A DNA stretch of 64,000 nt. It comes from Bacteroidales bacterium UBA1715 (GTDB taxonomy: Bacteria > Bacteroidota > Bacteroidia > Bacteroidales > UBA1715). The position numbers and the translations under genes were made by a program. The notes beneath the pieces are model-generated. The model saw only the letters and a program-made list of their open reading frames with translations. It searched no databases and was not told the DNA's origin. This document shows positions 44,610-53,048 of the stretch, in pieces. Within the stretch, counting starts at the first letter, position 1. Each line of letters begins with the position of its first letter. The DNA is taken from positions 5,244-69,243 of the forward strand of contig DCIX01000016.1 in the NCBI GenBank assembly GCA_002317135.1, written 5' to 3'.

Positions 44610-45598
44610 TATTGTAGCAATTTCCAAAGTTTATCTTTCAATTCCTGGATATTCGTCTGCGCTACCGACGAAATAAAAATATGATCTATCGATGTTGGCA
44701 AATGTTTTTCCAACATAGATTTTAATTCATCATCCAACATATCGCTTTTGGTAATAGCAAGCATACGAGGTTTGTCGAGCAACTCCGGATTATAGAGTTT
44801 TAGTTCATTTAAAAGAACTTCGTATTCATCTGCAATATCTTTACTATCAGCAGGAATCATAAATAAAAGTACAGCATTTCGTTCAATATGACGAAGGAAA
44901 CGCAATCCTAAACCTTTACCTTCGTGGGCACCTTCGATAATTCCCGGAATATCGGCCATAGCAAACGAAGCATTATCTCTATAAGGAACAATACCAAGTT
45001 GTGGAACAAGCGTTGTAAACGGATAATTCGCAATCTTTGGTTTTGCCGCCGAAACAACACTCAACAATGTTGATTTTCCTGCATTTGGGAAGCCAACAAG
45101 TCCGACATCGGCAAGGACTTTTAGTTCAAGTATAAACCAACCTTCCGTTCCCATCTCGCCAGGTTGAGCATAACGTGGAGTTTGATTTGTTGCCGATTTG
45201 AAGTTTAAATTTCCCAAACCACCACGGCCACCTTTTAAAAGAATTTTTTGTTCACCGTCTTCGGTTATTTCACAGAGAATTTCTTCTGTTTCTGCATCTT
45301 TCGCAACCGTTCCAAGTGGAACTTCAATAATAATATCCTTACCATTGGCACCAGTACTTCCTGCACTACCGCCACTGCCACCATCACCGGCAGACAAATG
45401 TTTTTGATAGCGTAAAGCCAACAAGGTCCACACATTACGGCTACCTTTCAAAATGATATGTCCACCACGACCACCATCACCACCATCAGGTCCACCCTTG
45501 GCAACAAATTTTTCACGATGAAGATGAGCAGAACCTGCACCACCCTTTCCTGAGTGAAGGAATATTTTTACATAGTCGACAAAACTTGAAGATGCCAT
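44609..45598 (-). CDS. obg: GTPase Obg (CgtA)
   Basis: 329 residues. A glycine-rich Obg domain (~1-160, HSGKGGAGSAHLHREKF, GDGGSGGSAGSTGANGKD) is followed by the G domain: GFPNAGKSTLL, DIPGIIEGAHEGKGLGLRFL and TKSD. The acidic C-terminal extension of E. coli ObgE is missing, as is common. It acts in 50S assembly and stringent control. A 93-nt AT-rich spacer with repeated TTAATCA elements separates it from adk upstream on the same strand. Confidence 0.95.
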   Translation of the reverse strand: MASSSFVDYVKIFLHSGKGGAGSAHLHREKFVAKGGPDGGDGGRGGHIILKGSRNVWTLLALRYQKHLSAGDGGSGGSAGSTGANGKDIIIEVPLGTVAKDAETEEILCEITEDGEQKILLKGGRGGLGNLNFKSATNQTPRYAQPGEMGTEGWFILELKVLADVGLVGFPNAGKSTLLSVVSAAKPKIANYPFTTLVPQLGIVPYRDNASFAMADIPGIIEGAHEGKGLGLRFLRHIERNAVLLFMIPADSKDIADEYEVLLNELKLYNPELLDKPRMLAITKSDMLDDELKSMLEKHLPTSIDHIFISSVAQTNIQELKDKLWKLLQ

Positions 45599-45691
45599 GA
45601 GAAAAGTGATTAATGATTAATAAAAAAAAGAGGTGATTAAATAAAAATTGGCAACAGACACTAAGCCCATTGCCAATCATTTTATTGTAGA

Positions 45692-46264
45692 TTAAAATTT
45701 GTCGCAAACGCCACAAATAGTACCAAAAATTTCGTCGATAGTACCTACTCCTTTGATTTCTTGTAATTTACCTTGTTTACCATAGAAATCTTTTACAGGA
45801 GCTGTTTCTGAATTGTAAACTTTGATACGGTTCATGATAACTTCTTCGTTTTGATCGTCAGCACGGCCAGAAGATTTACCACGTTCCAACAAACGTTTTA
45901 CCAATTCTGGAGTATCTACTTCCAAAGAAATCATGCAAGAAACTGCGATATTGTGTTTTGCCATCAATTCGTCCAATGCAACTGCTTGAGCAGTAGTACG
46001 TGGGAAACCATCGAAAATAAAACCGTTACCTTTTGCATTTTCAGCGATTTTGTTTGCCATCATACCAATTACGATATCATCAGAAACCAATTCGCCTTTT
46101 TCGATTTTAGCTTTTGCTTGTTTACCAAGTTCAGTTTCTGCTTTCATTTCAGCACGCAACAAGTCACCTGTTGAGATGTGGCACAAGTTGTATTTTGCAA
46201 CGATTTTGTCTGATTGAGTTCCTTTTCCTGCTCCCGGAGGGCCGAATAACACTAAATTTAGCAT
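45692..46264 (-). CDS. adk: Adenylate kinase, short-lid form
   Basis: 190 residues: P-loop GPPGAGKGTQ, STGDLLRAEM, GFPRTTAQA, and LLERGKSSGRADDQNEEV in place of the long zinc lid. It balances ATP, ADP and AMP. The short-lid type is normal for Bacteroidales. A -7 box TACATTCG (minus strand, 46306-46313) lies about 42 nt upstream. Confidence 0.95.
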   Translation of the reverse strand: MLNLVLFGPPGAGKGTQSDKIVAKYNLCHISTGDLLRAEMKAETELGKQAKAKIEKGELVSDDIVIGMMANKIAENAKGNGFIFDGFPRTTAQAVALDELMAKHNIAVSCMISLEVDTPELVKRLLERGKSSGRADDQNEEVIMNRIKVYNSETAPVKDFYGKQGKLQEIKGVGTIDEIFGTICGVCDKF

Positions 46265-46305
46265 AGTATTTACTTTTTAATTAATAATTCATTTCTAAAC
46301 GCTTG

Positions 46306-46313
46306 CGAATGTA
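46306..46313 (-). promoter_or_regulatory. Probable adk -7 box
   Basis: Read on the minus strand this is TACATTCG followed by CA, one base from the consensus and identical to the box proposed for gyrB. Confidence 0.5.
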
Positions 46314-46397
46314 CTATTTTTTTTCGTGTTTTTATGCAACATCTCTTTTATTTTGAACAAAATGCATATATTTACAAATGGAAAAAACTGAACTCAA

Positions 46398-48062
46398 ATG
46401 AAAATAATCGGCAAACTCAAAAAGTTCTCTCCAAAAGAGTTATTGCAAATCGGTAAGGAAACCTTCAAAAGATTCCCAATTTCTTGCATCGCAACAATTG
46501 TAGTAACCATATTTTGCCTATTACCTATATATACATACCCACCGATAAAAGACAACCCCTCTCTACTCTTTTTCTTATTCTTCTACCCTGCTACAACATA
46601 CTTCTTAAATATACTCACAAATTTGTTGGCTGAAAATTATGCAAACCGTAAATTACTGATAATCGGCGGCTTAAACATCTTTTGGTTAGTATTTTCCATA
46701 ATTGCAAGCATTTATTGGTGGACAAATTGGAATGCCCTAGGCCTTATTGCCGCTTGTTTTCTTATGCTAGTGTTACTTTTTTGCTATCCCACTCTCATAC
46801 AAAAGGACAATCTTGCAAGTTGGAAATTTGCAACTCAAAATATAGCAAATTTGACTGTTAGTGGCTTTATGCTACTGATATTTTATGGCGCACTTGCTAT
46901 TCTCTATTTGGGTACTGGAGAATTATTTAGCATAAAAATTAACGGTCAACTTTACTTAGACACACTAATCATCTGCTTTTGTGCAATTATGCCTTTTCTG
47001 TTTCTCACCCAAATTTCAAAACAAGAAAAAGCAACCAATCTCCTAGAAAATGTTTCTTATTTGCTCATTCCTGTACAATTGCTATATGTAATTATTCTCT
47101 ACATATACGCCGCTAAAATACTATTTACCTGGACTTTACCGTGCGGAGCTGTCTCGTGGATGGTAATCATTTCTATGATAGGAATGATTCTACTACAATG
47201 GATTTTATATCCAAAAATGCTTGATGAAAATAAGACGGCAAAACAAACAATCCTACGCTATCTTCCTATACTGATGATTCCTCTCCTTATCTTAATGAGC
47301 GTGGGAATCTTCCGTAGAATTTCCGACTATGGCATTACTATTTCAAGACTCTATGTATTAGCGGCAAATATCTGGTTTTATGGTATTTGCATTTATTTAG
47401 CCATACATAAATCGAAAAAAATTGTTGGTATTCCACTATCATTCGCAATCGTATTTTTACTTATTTCCTTTGGTCCACAAAGCATTCCAAATGTAACTCT
47501 ACGCATACTTACAAACGAAATTAAAACATTGCTTGATGACGAAAACATTAGTTACCCAATAACAAACGTACAAACAATAACCAACACGAAGATAAAAGAC
47601 AAAATACTATACCTACAAAGCAAATACAAAGGCGAAGACTACCAAGACATTATAGATGAATATATTTATTTTGGCATAGTTGATACAACTTACAGTGCAG
47701 ATTCACAAAAAACAGAAACAATTATTACTAATTCAAGCAAAAAACTTTCAAACATAAATTATTATCATACTATGTATGATTGGGAAACCGACCTACCACT
47801 AGAACAATACAATAAGTTACTAAAAATCACCAATAAGTACTTCACCATAAGCGACAACCTATTAAAAACAGATTCAATTAGATTCACAGTGGGGAATACA
47901 CCTGTTACCTTCCCTATTGAAGCAATAGAAAAACAGAAAGACAGCGATATTTTTACATATAAAACAGATTCTGTTTTTCTCATACTTACAACTTTTTACT
48001 TAACAATAAGAGGGAACGACAACAATGAGATACGATTCAACGGTATCCTATTAACAAAATAA
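46398..48062 (+). CDS. DUF4153 multi-pass membrane protein
   Basis: 554 residues. About ten to twelve helices fill residues ~25-370, followed by a soluble C-terminal part (~375-554) rich in Asn, Thr and Lys. The arrangement (FPISCIATIVVTIFCLLPIY near the start, GLNIFWLVFSIIASIYWW, RRISDYGITISRLYVLAANIW) matches DUF4153 proteins of Bacteroidetes. Function unknown. It is followed 10 nt later by the repeat protein, so the two may be co-expressed. Confidence 0.8.
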   Translation: MKIIGKLKKFSPKELLQIGKETFKRFPISCIATIVVTIFCLLPIYTYPPIKDNPSLLFFLFFYPATTYFLNILTNLLAENYANRKLLIIGGLNIFWLVFSIIASIYWWTNWNALGLIAACFLMLVLLFCYPTLIQKDNLASWKFATQNIANLTVSGFMLLIFYGALAILYLGTGELFSIKINGQLYLDTLIICFCAIMPFLFLTQISKQEKATNLLENVSYLLIPVQLLYVIILYIYAAKILFTWTLPCGAVSWMVIISMIGMILLQWILYPKMLDENKTAKQTILRYLPILMIPLLILMSVGIFRRISDYGITISRLYVLAANIWFYGICIYLAIHKSKKIVGIPLSFAIVFLLISFGPQSIPNVTLRILTNEIKTLLDDENISYPITNVQTITNTKIKDKILYLQSKYKGEDYQDIIDEYIYFGIVDTTYSADSQKTETIITNSSKKLSNINYYHTMYDWETDLPLEQYNKLLKITNKYFTISDNLLKTDSIRFTVGNTPVTFPIEAIEKQKDSDIFTYKTDSVFLILTTFYLTIRGNDNNEIRFNGILLTK

Positions 48063-48072
48063 CATATACACT

Positions 48073-48555
48073 ATGAAAAAATTCATTCTTTCACTTATAC
48101 TAACTATGGGACTATTTTCATTTTTCATCCAACATAATTGTACTGTTTACAAAGGTAATTCGTCGTATTCTAACGACATTATTTGCAACATAAAAGACGG
48201 CAAAGTATACAAAAGAAACTCCTCATACTCAAGCGACATTCTTTTAAACATTAAAGATGGGAAAATCTACAAAGGTAATTCAACCTATAGTAGCGATGTA
48301 ATCTATACTATTAAAGATGGCAAAGTGTACAAGGGTAATTCCAGCTACTCAAGCGATGTTATTTACACCATAAAAGACCGAAAAATGTATAAAGGAAACT
48401 CAACATACAGCAATGACATTATTTGCAACCTCAACAACAAAAAAATCTATAAAGGGACATCAAGTTACAGTAATGATATCATCTGCAATGTAAACAACGA
48501 CATTACCATAGAAAGTTTTGTAGCAATTTGCCACACCATAAGTTTTATTTGGTAA
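48073..48555 (+). CDS. Secreted 20-residue-repeat protein (beta-flower-like)
   Basis: 160 residues. After an N-terminal signal (MKKFILSLILTMGLFSFFI) come six tandem repeats of 20 residues with consensus (V/I)YKGNSSYSxDIIxxIKDGK, from about residue 24 to 143. Each repeat would give a short beta hairpin; the pattern resembles '5-fold beta-flower' proteins, here apparently with six blades. The C-terminus (ESFVAICHTISFIW) is hydrophobic. DNA repeats are 60 bp but diverged, so the units are old and under selection. Function unknown. It converges with the arsenic operon 4 nt downstream. Confidence 0.72.
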   Translation: MKKFILSLILTMGLFSFFIQHNCTVYKGNSSYSNDIICNIKDGKVYKRNSSYSSDILLNIKDGKIYKGNSTYSSDVIYTIKDGKVYKGNSSYSSDVIYTIKDRKMYKGNSTYSNDIICNLNNKKIYKGTSSYSNDIICNVNNDITIESFVAICHTISFIW

Positions 48556-48559
48556 AAAA

Positions 48560-49528
48560 CTATAAAACAATATTATAGAAGAACCCTAGGATCATTATAA
48601 AAAGCGTGATTATTCCAAAAAAGATACAAATCAATTGAAGAGACATAACCTTCTTCAATAATGTTGCTTCTGGTAAAGAAAGACCAACAACAGCCATCAT
48701 AAAAGCAAGAGCAGTCCCTATACTTACACCTTTGGCAACAAATACCTCAACAACAGGAACTATTCCTGCTGCATTTGCATACATTGGAACAGCACAAATT
48801 ACGGCCAAAGGAACTGCATACCATTTATCAGAAGATAAATATTCCTCAAAAAATCCTTCTGGAACATAACCGTGCATACACGCACCTATACCTATACCAA
48901 GAATCACATAAACAATAACCCCTTTTACAATATTCCACGATTCACAAACAATATGCGGAAATCGTTGCATAAACGAAAGATTATCCAACTCCCATTGTTC
49001 GTTTTCACCAATAGATTGCTTTTGCATTTCCAACACCCAGGGAGACAACAAACGCTCTAATTGTAACTTACCAAGTATATACCCTCCAAACATACCGAGT
49101 AAAACTCCACTAACGATATAAACTAATGTTACCTTAAGCCCAAACACGCCTAAAAACATTGCAACAGCAACTTCGTTAACCAATGGAGAGGTAATCAAAT
49201 ACGAAAATGTCACTCCTAATGGAATACCACCTTTCACAAATCCTATAAAAAGTGGAATGGAAGAACATGAGCAAAAAGGCGTTATAGCCCCAAACAACGA
49301 AGCTAACAGATATTGCGTTCCATACAGTTTCTTGTTTGTAAGAAAATTACGAAGACGTTCTATCGGAAAATATGCATTCACAAATCCCATAACTATACTG
49401 ATAACAAAAAGTAACAGTAAAATTTTAAGTGAATCATATACAAAAAAACTTAAAGCTTCTCCTATACGAGAATATAACTCTATTCCAACGACATCATACA
49501 CGAGCCAATTTGCAAAATTTTCTAACAT
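48560..49528 (-). CDS. ArsP-like permease (SO_0444/DUF318 family)
   Basis: 322 residues, about eight to ten helices. The motif GAITPFCSCSSIPLFIG holds the Cys pair typical of this family, and YLITSPLVNEVAV and GLSLPEATLLKKVM are further family marks. ArsP members export trivalent organoarsenicals; related ones move Cu or Zn. Its position at the end of the ars operon, 7 nt after arsC, favours an arsenical substrate. The C-terminal helices end in YNIVL. Confidence 0.85.
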   Translation of the reverse strand: MLENFANWLVYDVVGIELYSRIGEALSFFVYDSLKILLLLFVISIVMGFVNAYFPIERLRNFLTNKKLYGTQYLLASLFGAITPFCSCSSIPLFIGFVKGGIPLGVTFSYLITSPLVNEVAVAMFLGVFGLKVTLVYIVSGVLLGMFGGYILGKLQLERLLSPWVLEMQKQSIGENEQWELDNLSFMQRFPHIVCESWNIVKGVIVYVILGIGIGACMHGYVPEGFFEEYLSSDKWYAVPLAVICAVPMYANAAGIVPVVEVFVAKGVSIGTALAFMMAVVGLSLPEATLLKKVMSLQLICIFFGIITLFIMILGFFYNIVL

Positions 49529-49535
49529 ATCATTT

Positions 49536-49961
49536 CTATAAAAAAAACTGTAATTCTTTCTTATACCAATCTGTTATATCCGTAATGATTCTATCTCGAA
49601 CACTGCGGAATTGTTGAATCTGTTCTTCTGTTGTACCAACAAAAGCATCAGGATCTTCAAAACCTATATGTAATTGCTGTTTTACCTTACCTCTAAAAAT
49701 CGGACAAGATTCTTTTGCTGAACCACAAACAGTCAAAACATAATCCCATGATTGATCGAGATATTGATTCACCGATTTTGGATAATGAGACGATATATCT
49801 ATACCTATCTCTTTCATAACTGATATTGCAAGCGGATGAACTGCTTCCGCCGGTTTTACACCTGCAGAACAAACTTCAAATAAAGGATTCAAATGTTTCA
49901 AAACACCCTGCACCATTTGACTTCGACAACGGTTTCCCGTACATAAAACTAAAATTCTCAT
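49536..49961 (-). CDS. arsC: Arsenate reductase, low-molecular-weight phosphatase type
   Basis: 141 residues. The P-loop CTGNRCRS (Cys7, Cys12, Arg13) and the resolving pair Cys79 and Cys86 in VCGSAKESCP match thioredoxin-coupled ArsC. GFEDPDAFVGTTEEQIQQF closes the active site region. It reduces arsenate to arsenite. The start overlaps the ArsG-like stop by 4 nt. Confidence 0.92.
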   Translation of the reverse strand: MRILVLCTGNRCRSQMVQGVLKHLNPLFEVCSAGVKPAEAVHPLAISVMKEIGIDISSHYPKSVNQYLDQSWDYVLTVCGSAKESCPIFRGKVKQQLHIGFEDPDAFVGTTEEQIQQFRSVRDRIITDITDWYKKELQFFL

Positions 49962-50665
49962 ACTATCAACATTATGGTATAATACAATCCAACTATCATA
50001 AAAATTAGCGAAACTACAGAATTAAGCCATTTCTGAAATTTCTGTACATTTCCAACCCAAGAAGAAAGATTTGTCACACAAAAAGCTAAAATCCATGCAA
50101 CAATTAAAACTGGAAGTGCAGTAGCTATTGCAAAAAATATCGGCAAGAAATATCCTGTTTCAGTTCCTACCGACAATGGGATCAACATGCCGAAATAAAA
50201 CATCACACTTGTAGGACAAAATGCCATTGCAAAAAAGAACCCCAGCAAAAAAGAGCCTGCAACTCCATGAAAACGGCTATCCACAACATTTCCTGAAAAG
50301 CCAAACTTAGGTAAATGCAACAAATGCCCAAACAACATAAACAATCCAATGAGAATAAGTATAGGACCTATAACATATTCACCGATAACATGTATTGCAT
50401 TTTGTAGTCCAAAAATTTCTCCTCCTTTTTTTAGAACATAAATGAGCAAAACACCTAAACAAGTATAGGCAACAATTCTTCCCAAACAATAACATATTCC
50501 TTTATTAAATACAGCATTTTTATCTACATCCTTACAAATAAAACTAACAGCTGTTATGTTTGTAAACAAAGGACATGGACTAATTGCCGTAAGCAGCCCT
50601 AACACGATTGCCGTCAACACAGGAACTGTACTACTATATAAAAGTGTATGTAAATATTCTATCAT
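49958..50665 (-). CDS. ArsG-like aromatic arsenical efflux permease (CcdA/DsbD-type)
   Basis: 235 residues, six to seven helices. AISPCPLFTNITAVSFICKD carries the Cys-Pro pair of the CcdA/DsbD-like fold, and FFFAMAFCPTSVMFYFG repeats the pattern in the second half. In characterised arsEFG operons ArsG exports aromatic aminoarsenicals such as reduced roxarsone. Here it lies between ArsF-like and ArsC genes with 4-nt overlaps on both sides, which supports the assignment. Confidence 0.8.
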   Translation of the reverse strand: MIEYLHTLLYSSTVPVLTAIVLGLLTAISPCPLFTNITAVSFICKDVDKNAVFNKGICYCLGRIVAYTCLGVLLIYVLKKGGEIFGLQNAIHVIGEYVIGPILILIGLFMLFGHLLHLPKFGFSGNVVDSRFHGVAGSFLLGFFFAMAFCPTSVMFYFGMLIPLSVGTETGYFLPIFFAIATALPVLIVAWILAFCVTNLSSWVGNVQKFQKWLNSVVSLIFMIVGLYYTIMLIV

Positions 50666-51039
50666 TGCTGTATAGACTCAATCTCAAGTTTTAACAATCT
50701 CTTAAACTCTTCGGGCTGATTTTTAGCATAACGAAACGCCAACTGTGTAATATCCTTACGAACATCGCCGTTTTCAATAAATAATGTCGACCAGGCAACT
50801 TTATATTCTTGTGCAATGCTATTTCCTTCCTCTGTTGAAAAATCAACAGCCTCAAAACGAACATGTCCCTTCGTCTGCTTATCAGTACATATTTCTTGCA
50901 CAGCTTCTTTTGCATACTTTTCTATGCTCAAACAAGTTACACATCTTTGTTTACCATGAAAATAAACAACATCAACATTTTGACTGTATCCTATAAGATA
51001 CAAACACAAAAAAATAATTAAAGACAATAGTTTTTTCAT
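50662..51039 (-). CDS. ArsF-like secreted thioredoxin-fold protein
   Basis: 125 residues with a signal peptide (LSLIIFLCLYLIGYS) and a thioredoxin-like core carrying CVTC near residue 33. The family is annotated as a nitroreductase subunit for nitrophenyl arsenicals, working with ArsE. The C-terminal part (FRYAKNQPEEFKRLLKLE) is conserved in such proteins. It should act in the periplasm and pass electrons to or from the ArsG-like membrane protein. 4-nt overlap with the next gene; 6 nt from the one before. Confidence 0.75.
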   Translation of the reverse strand: MKKLLSLIIFLCLYLIGYSQNVDVVYFHGKQRCVTCLSIEKYAKEAVQEICTDKQTKGHVRFEAVDFSTEEGNSIAQEYKVAWSTLFIENGDVRKDITQLAFRYAKNQPEEFKRLLKLEIESIQQ

Positions 51040-51045
51040 ATTCTT

Positions 51046-51276
51046 TTACTTTAATAGTTCAACCAATTCTTTTTCTGTTTTAGCCCCACGAGCAACAACT
51101 TGTTCATCTACAACTAGAGCAGGTAGCGACATGACATTATAGCGCATAACCTCTTCTATATCTGTAACACGAGTAACAGACACATCCAAAGATTGTTCAC
51201 TTACTACTTTTTCCACCAAATCTGCAAATTTGCTATTACAAGCACATCCACTAATCAACACTTTTACTTTTTTCAT
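51046..51276 (-). CDS. ArsE-like small thioredoxin
   Basis: 76 residues, cytosolic, thioredoxin-fold (redox-active disulfide protein type). SGCACNS near the start has the Cys pair (here CxC rather than the usual CxxC), and MSLPALVVDEQVVARG holds the cis-Pro. It heads the second ars transcript; an operator-promoter lies 24 nt upstream. It could supply electrons to ArsC or to the ArsF/ArsG pair. Confidence 0.78.
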   Translation of the reverse strand: MKKVKVLISGCACNSKFADLVEKVVSEQSLDVSVTRVTDIEEVMRYNVMSLPALVVDEQVVARGAKTEKELVELLK

Positions 51277-51299
51277 AATACATATTTATTTGTTAGTAA

Positions 51300-51315
51300 T
51301 TCGCAAAACAACGAA
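51300..51315. promoter_or_regulatory. ArsR operator candidate O1 over the arsE promoter
   Basis: TTCGCAAAACAACGAA is an inverted repeat TTCG-N8-CGAA. On the minus strand the spacer is TTGTTTTG, a near-consensus -7 box, so bound repressor would cover the promoter. The 22 bases at 51299-51320 recur exactly at 51754-51775. Confidence 0.75.
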
Positions 51316-51329
51316 CAATAAAATTAAAT

Positions 51330-51352
51330 AAAAACCCTCGAAACAAGGGTTC
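51330..51352 (-). terminator. Terminator between arsR and arsE
   Basis: On the minus strand: AACCCT, 7-nt loop, AGGGTT, then TTTATTT. It separates the arsR transcript from the five-gene ars transcript. Confidence 0.65.
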
Positions 51353-51359
51353 TTAAAAA

Positions 51360-51689
51360 TCATTCACAACAAGAATCTTTCTTATCACATATATTCAAGG
51401 CAAAGAAGTCTGAAAACAACTGTTTCGCATATTCCCAATTTTCACGATTAATACAATACTTAACTTTTGGAGCTTCTATTTCACCTTGAATAAGTCCTGC
51501 TTCTTTTAAAGCAGACAAATGCTGACTTACCGTTGCTTTAGCTATAGGTAGTTCTTCGTGAATGTCACCAAAATAACAAGTTTCTTGACTCGCCAAAAAT
51601 TTCATAATAGCTATACGTGCAGGATGTCCTAACGCTTTCGCCATACGAGCCAATGTTTCTGTTTTTATGCAATAATTCTTTTCAGCCAT
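51360..51689 (-). CDS. arsR: ArsR-family repressor
   Basis: 109 residues: winged helix with ALGHPARIAIMKFLASQETC, the recognition region IAKATVSQHLSALKEAGLI and a wing. Cys residues sit at the end of the first helix segment (QETCYFGDI) and at the C-terminus (CDKKDSCCE), which could bind As(III). On metalloid binding it should release its operators; three sites of the same dyad lie in its own promoter (two) and that of the ars operon (one). Transcribed towards the operon but separated from it by a terminator. Confidence 0.9.
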   Translation of the reverse strand: MAEKNYCIKTETLARMAKALGHPARIAIMKFLASQETCYFGDIHEELPIAKATVSQHLSALKEAGLIQGEIEAPKVKYCINRENWEYAKQLFSDFFALNICDKKDSCCE

Positions 51690-51704
51690 ACCATTTTATT
51701 TTCT

Positions 51705-51741
51705 GTTCGCAAACATACGAACAGTTTTCACAAAAACAAAA
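51705..51741 (-). promoter_or_regulatory. arsR promoter with embedded operator O2
   Basis: GTTCGCAAACATACGAAC (51705-51722) is a 5-bp-arm dyad. Read on the minus strand its 8-base spacer is TATGTTTG, an exact -7 box, and 19 nt upstream lies TTTTG (51737-51741) as -33. Promoter and operator are thus the same DNA. Confidence 0.82.
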
Positions 51742-51754
51742 TTTTTTAACATTA

Positions 51755-51770
51755 TTCGCAAAACAACGAA
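51755..51770. promoter_or_regulatory. Third operator candidate O3, upstream of arsR
   Basis: TTCGCAAAACAACGAA, identical to O1 including flanks (22 of 22 bases). It lies 33 nt upstream of O2. Its spacer could be a second, weaker arsR promoter, or the site may add cooperative binding. Confidence 0.7.
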
Positions 51771-51782
51771 CAATATTACAAT

Positions 51783-51811
51783 AAAAAAAGACCAGCAAAA
51801 GCCAGTCTTTT
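51783..51811 (-). terminator. prfA terminator
   Basis: On the minus strand: AAAAGAC / GTCTTTT with an interrupted inner stem and a T run. It separates prfA from arsR. Confidence 0.65.
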
Positions 51812-51814
51812 CTA

Positions 51815-52900
51815 TTAAATTTCTCCTGCTTTTAGTCGTTCTGCATTTTCAGCTACGATCAAGCCATCTATAATTTCCTGGATATCGCCACCAACAATTG
51901 CTTGCAAATTATACAATGTTAAATTGATACGGTGATCAGTAACACGACCTTGTGGATAGTTATATGTTCTAATCTTTGCCGAACGGTCACCTGTCGAAAC
52001 CATAGTTTTACGTTTCGAAGCAATATTGTCCAAATATTTTTGGTACTCCATATTGTAAATACGAGTACGCAATTCTATCATAGCCTTTGCCTTATTTTTC
52101 AACTGTGACTTTTCGTCCTGACATTGAACTGTGATACCAGTTGGAATGTGCACCAAACGAATTGCCGAATAAGTAGTGTTGACACTCTGTCCACCGTGAC
52201 CTGATGCACAGAATATATCGGTACGGATATCCGTTTCCTTCAAATCAATATCGAATTCCTCTGCTTCTGGCAAAACAGCAACTGTTGCAGCCGAAGTATG
52301 TACACGTCCTTGTGTTTCCGTTGCAGGAACACGTTGTACACGGTGTACACCTGATTCATATTTCAATGTACCATATACATTGTCACCAGTAACTTCAAAA
52401 ACAATTTCCTTATAACCGCCAGAAGTACCTTCGTTAAAAGAAGTAACCTGTATCTTCCAACCTTTAGATTCACAATATTTCGAATACATGCGGAACAAAT
52501 CACCAGCAAAAATTGCAGCTTCATCACCACCTGTTCCACCACGAATTTCAACAATGGCATTCTTTCCATCTTCAGGATCGGCAGGAATCAACAACAGACG
52601 AATCTCCTCCTCCATTTTTTCAATTTTCGGTTCTGTTTCGTCTATTTCCATCTTCGCCATATCACGCATTTCTTCGTCGTTTTCGTTTTCCAAAATCGAC
52701 TTTGCTTCCTGCAAGTTTCCTAACAAGTTTTTGTACTCCTTACGAGCATTCATAAGCAATTCCAACTCGTGATATTCCTTATTCAATTTAACGAAACGCT
52801 TCATATCGGCAATTACCGCAGGGTCCGTTATCATTGTAGAAATTTCTTCGAATTTGAATTGTAAACCGTCAAGTCTTTCTAATAGAGATTGTTCTGCCAT
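51815..52900 (-). CDS. prfA: Peptide chain release factor 1
   Basis: 361 residues. The stop-codon-reading loop is VPATETQGR (PxT motif of RF1), and the peptidyl-tRNA hydrolysis motif GGQ occurs in SGHGGQSVNTTYSAIR. It ends translation at UAA and UAG. The gene has a textbook Bacteroidetes promoter and runs divergently from porX. Confidence 0.96.
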   Translation of the reverse strand: MAEQSLLERLDGLQFKFEEISTMITDPAVIADMKRFVKLNKEYHELELLMNARKEYKNLLGNLQEAKSILENENDEEMRDMAKMEIDETEPKIEKMEEEIRLLLIPADPEDGKNAIVEIRGGTGGDEAAIFAGDLFRMYSKYCESKGWKIQVTSFNEGTSGGYKEIVFEVTGDNVYGTLKYESGVHRVQRVPATETQGRVHTSAATVAVLPEAEEFDIDLKETDIRTDIFCASGHGGQSVNTTYSAIRLVHIPTGITVQCQDEKSQLKNKAKAMIELRTRIYNMEYQKYLDNIASKRKTMVSTGDRSAKIRTYNYPQGRVTDHRINLTLYNLQAIVGGDIQEIIDGLIVAENAERLKAGEI

Positions 52901-52917
52901 TTGTTGATATTTGGTTG

Positions 52918-52948
52918 CAAAAGTAGAAATTAATTTTGTGAGAGCAAA
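52918..52948 (-). promoter_or_regulatory. prfA promoter, exact Bacteroidetes consensus
   Basis: On the minus strand: TTTG at 52945-52948, 19 nt, TACTTTTG at 52918-52925. The leader would be only about 10 nt. Confidence 0.8.
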
Positions 52949-52981
52949 CGATAAACTATAAAACTTATGTTTAGAAATTCA

Positions 52982-52989
52982 TACCTTTG
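52982..52989 (+). promoter_or_regulatory. Probable porX -7 box
   Basis: TACCTTTG matches TAnnTTTG exactly, 59 nt before the porX start. The -33 region is weak. Confidence 0.55.
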
Positions 52990-53048
52990 TTCCAACGACA
53001 ATAAATTTTGAATAACATCGTTTTCTAATTGAGTTTTCTATACAAATT

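Noticed and set aside
45198..45407. Pro-rich plus-strand frame opposite obg
   Set aside because: It is the complement of the glycine-rich Obg domain and has no independent support.
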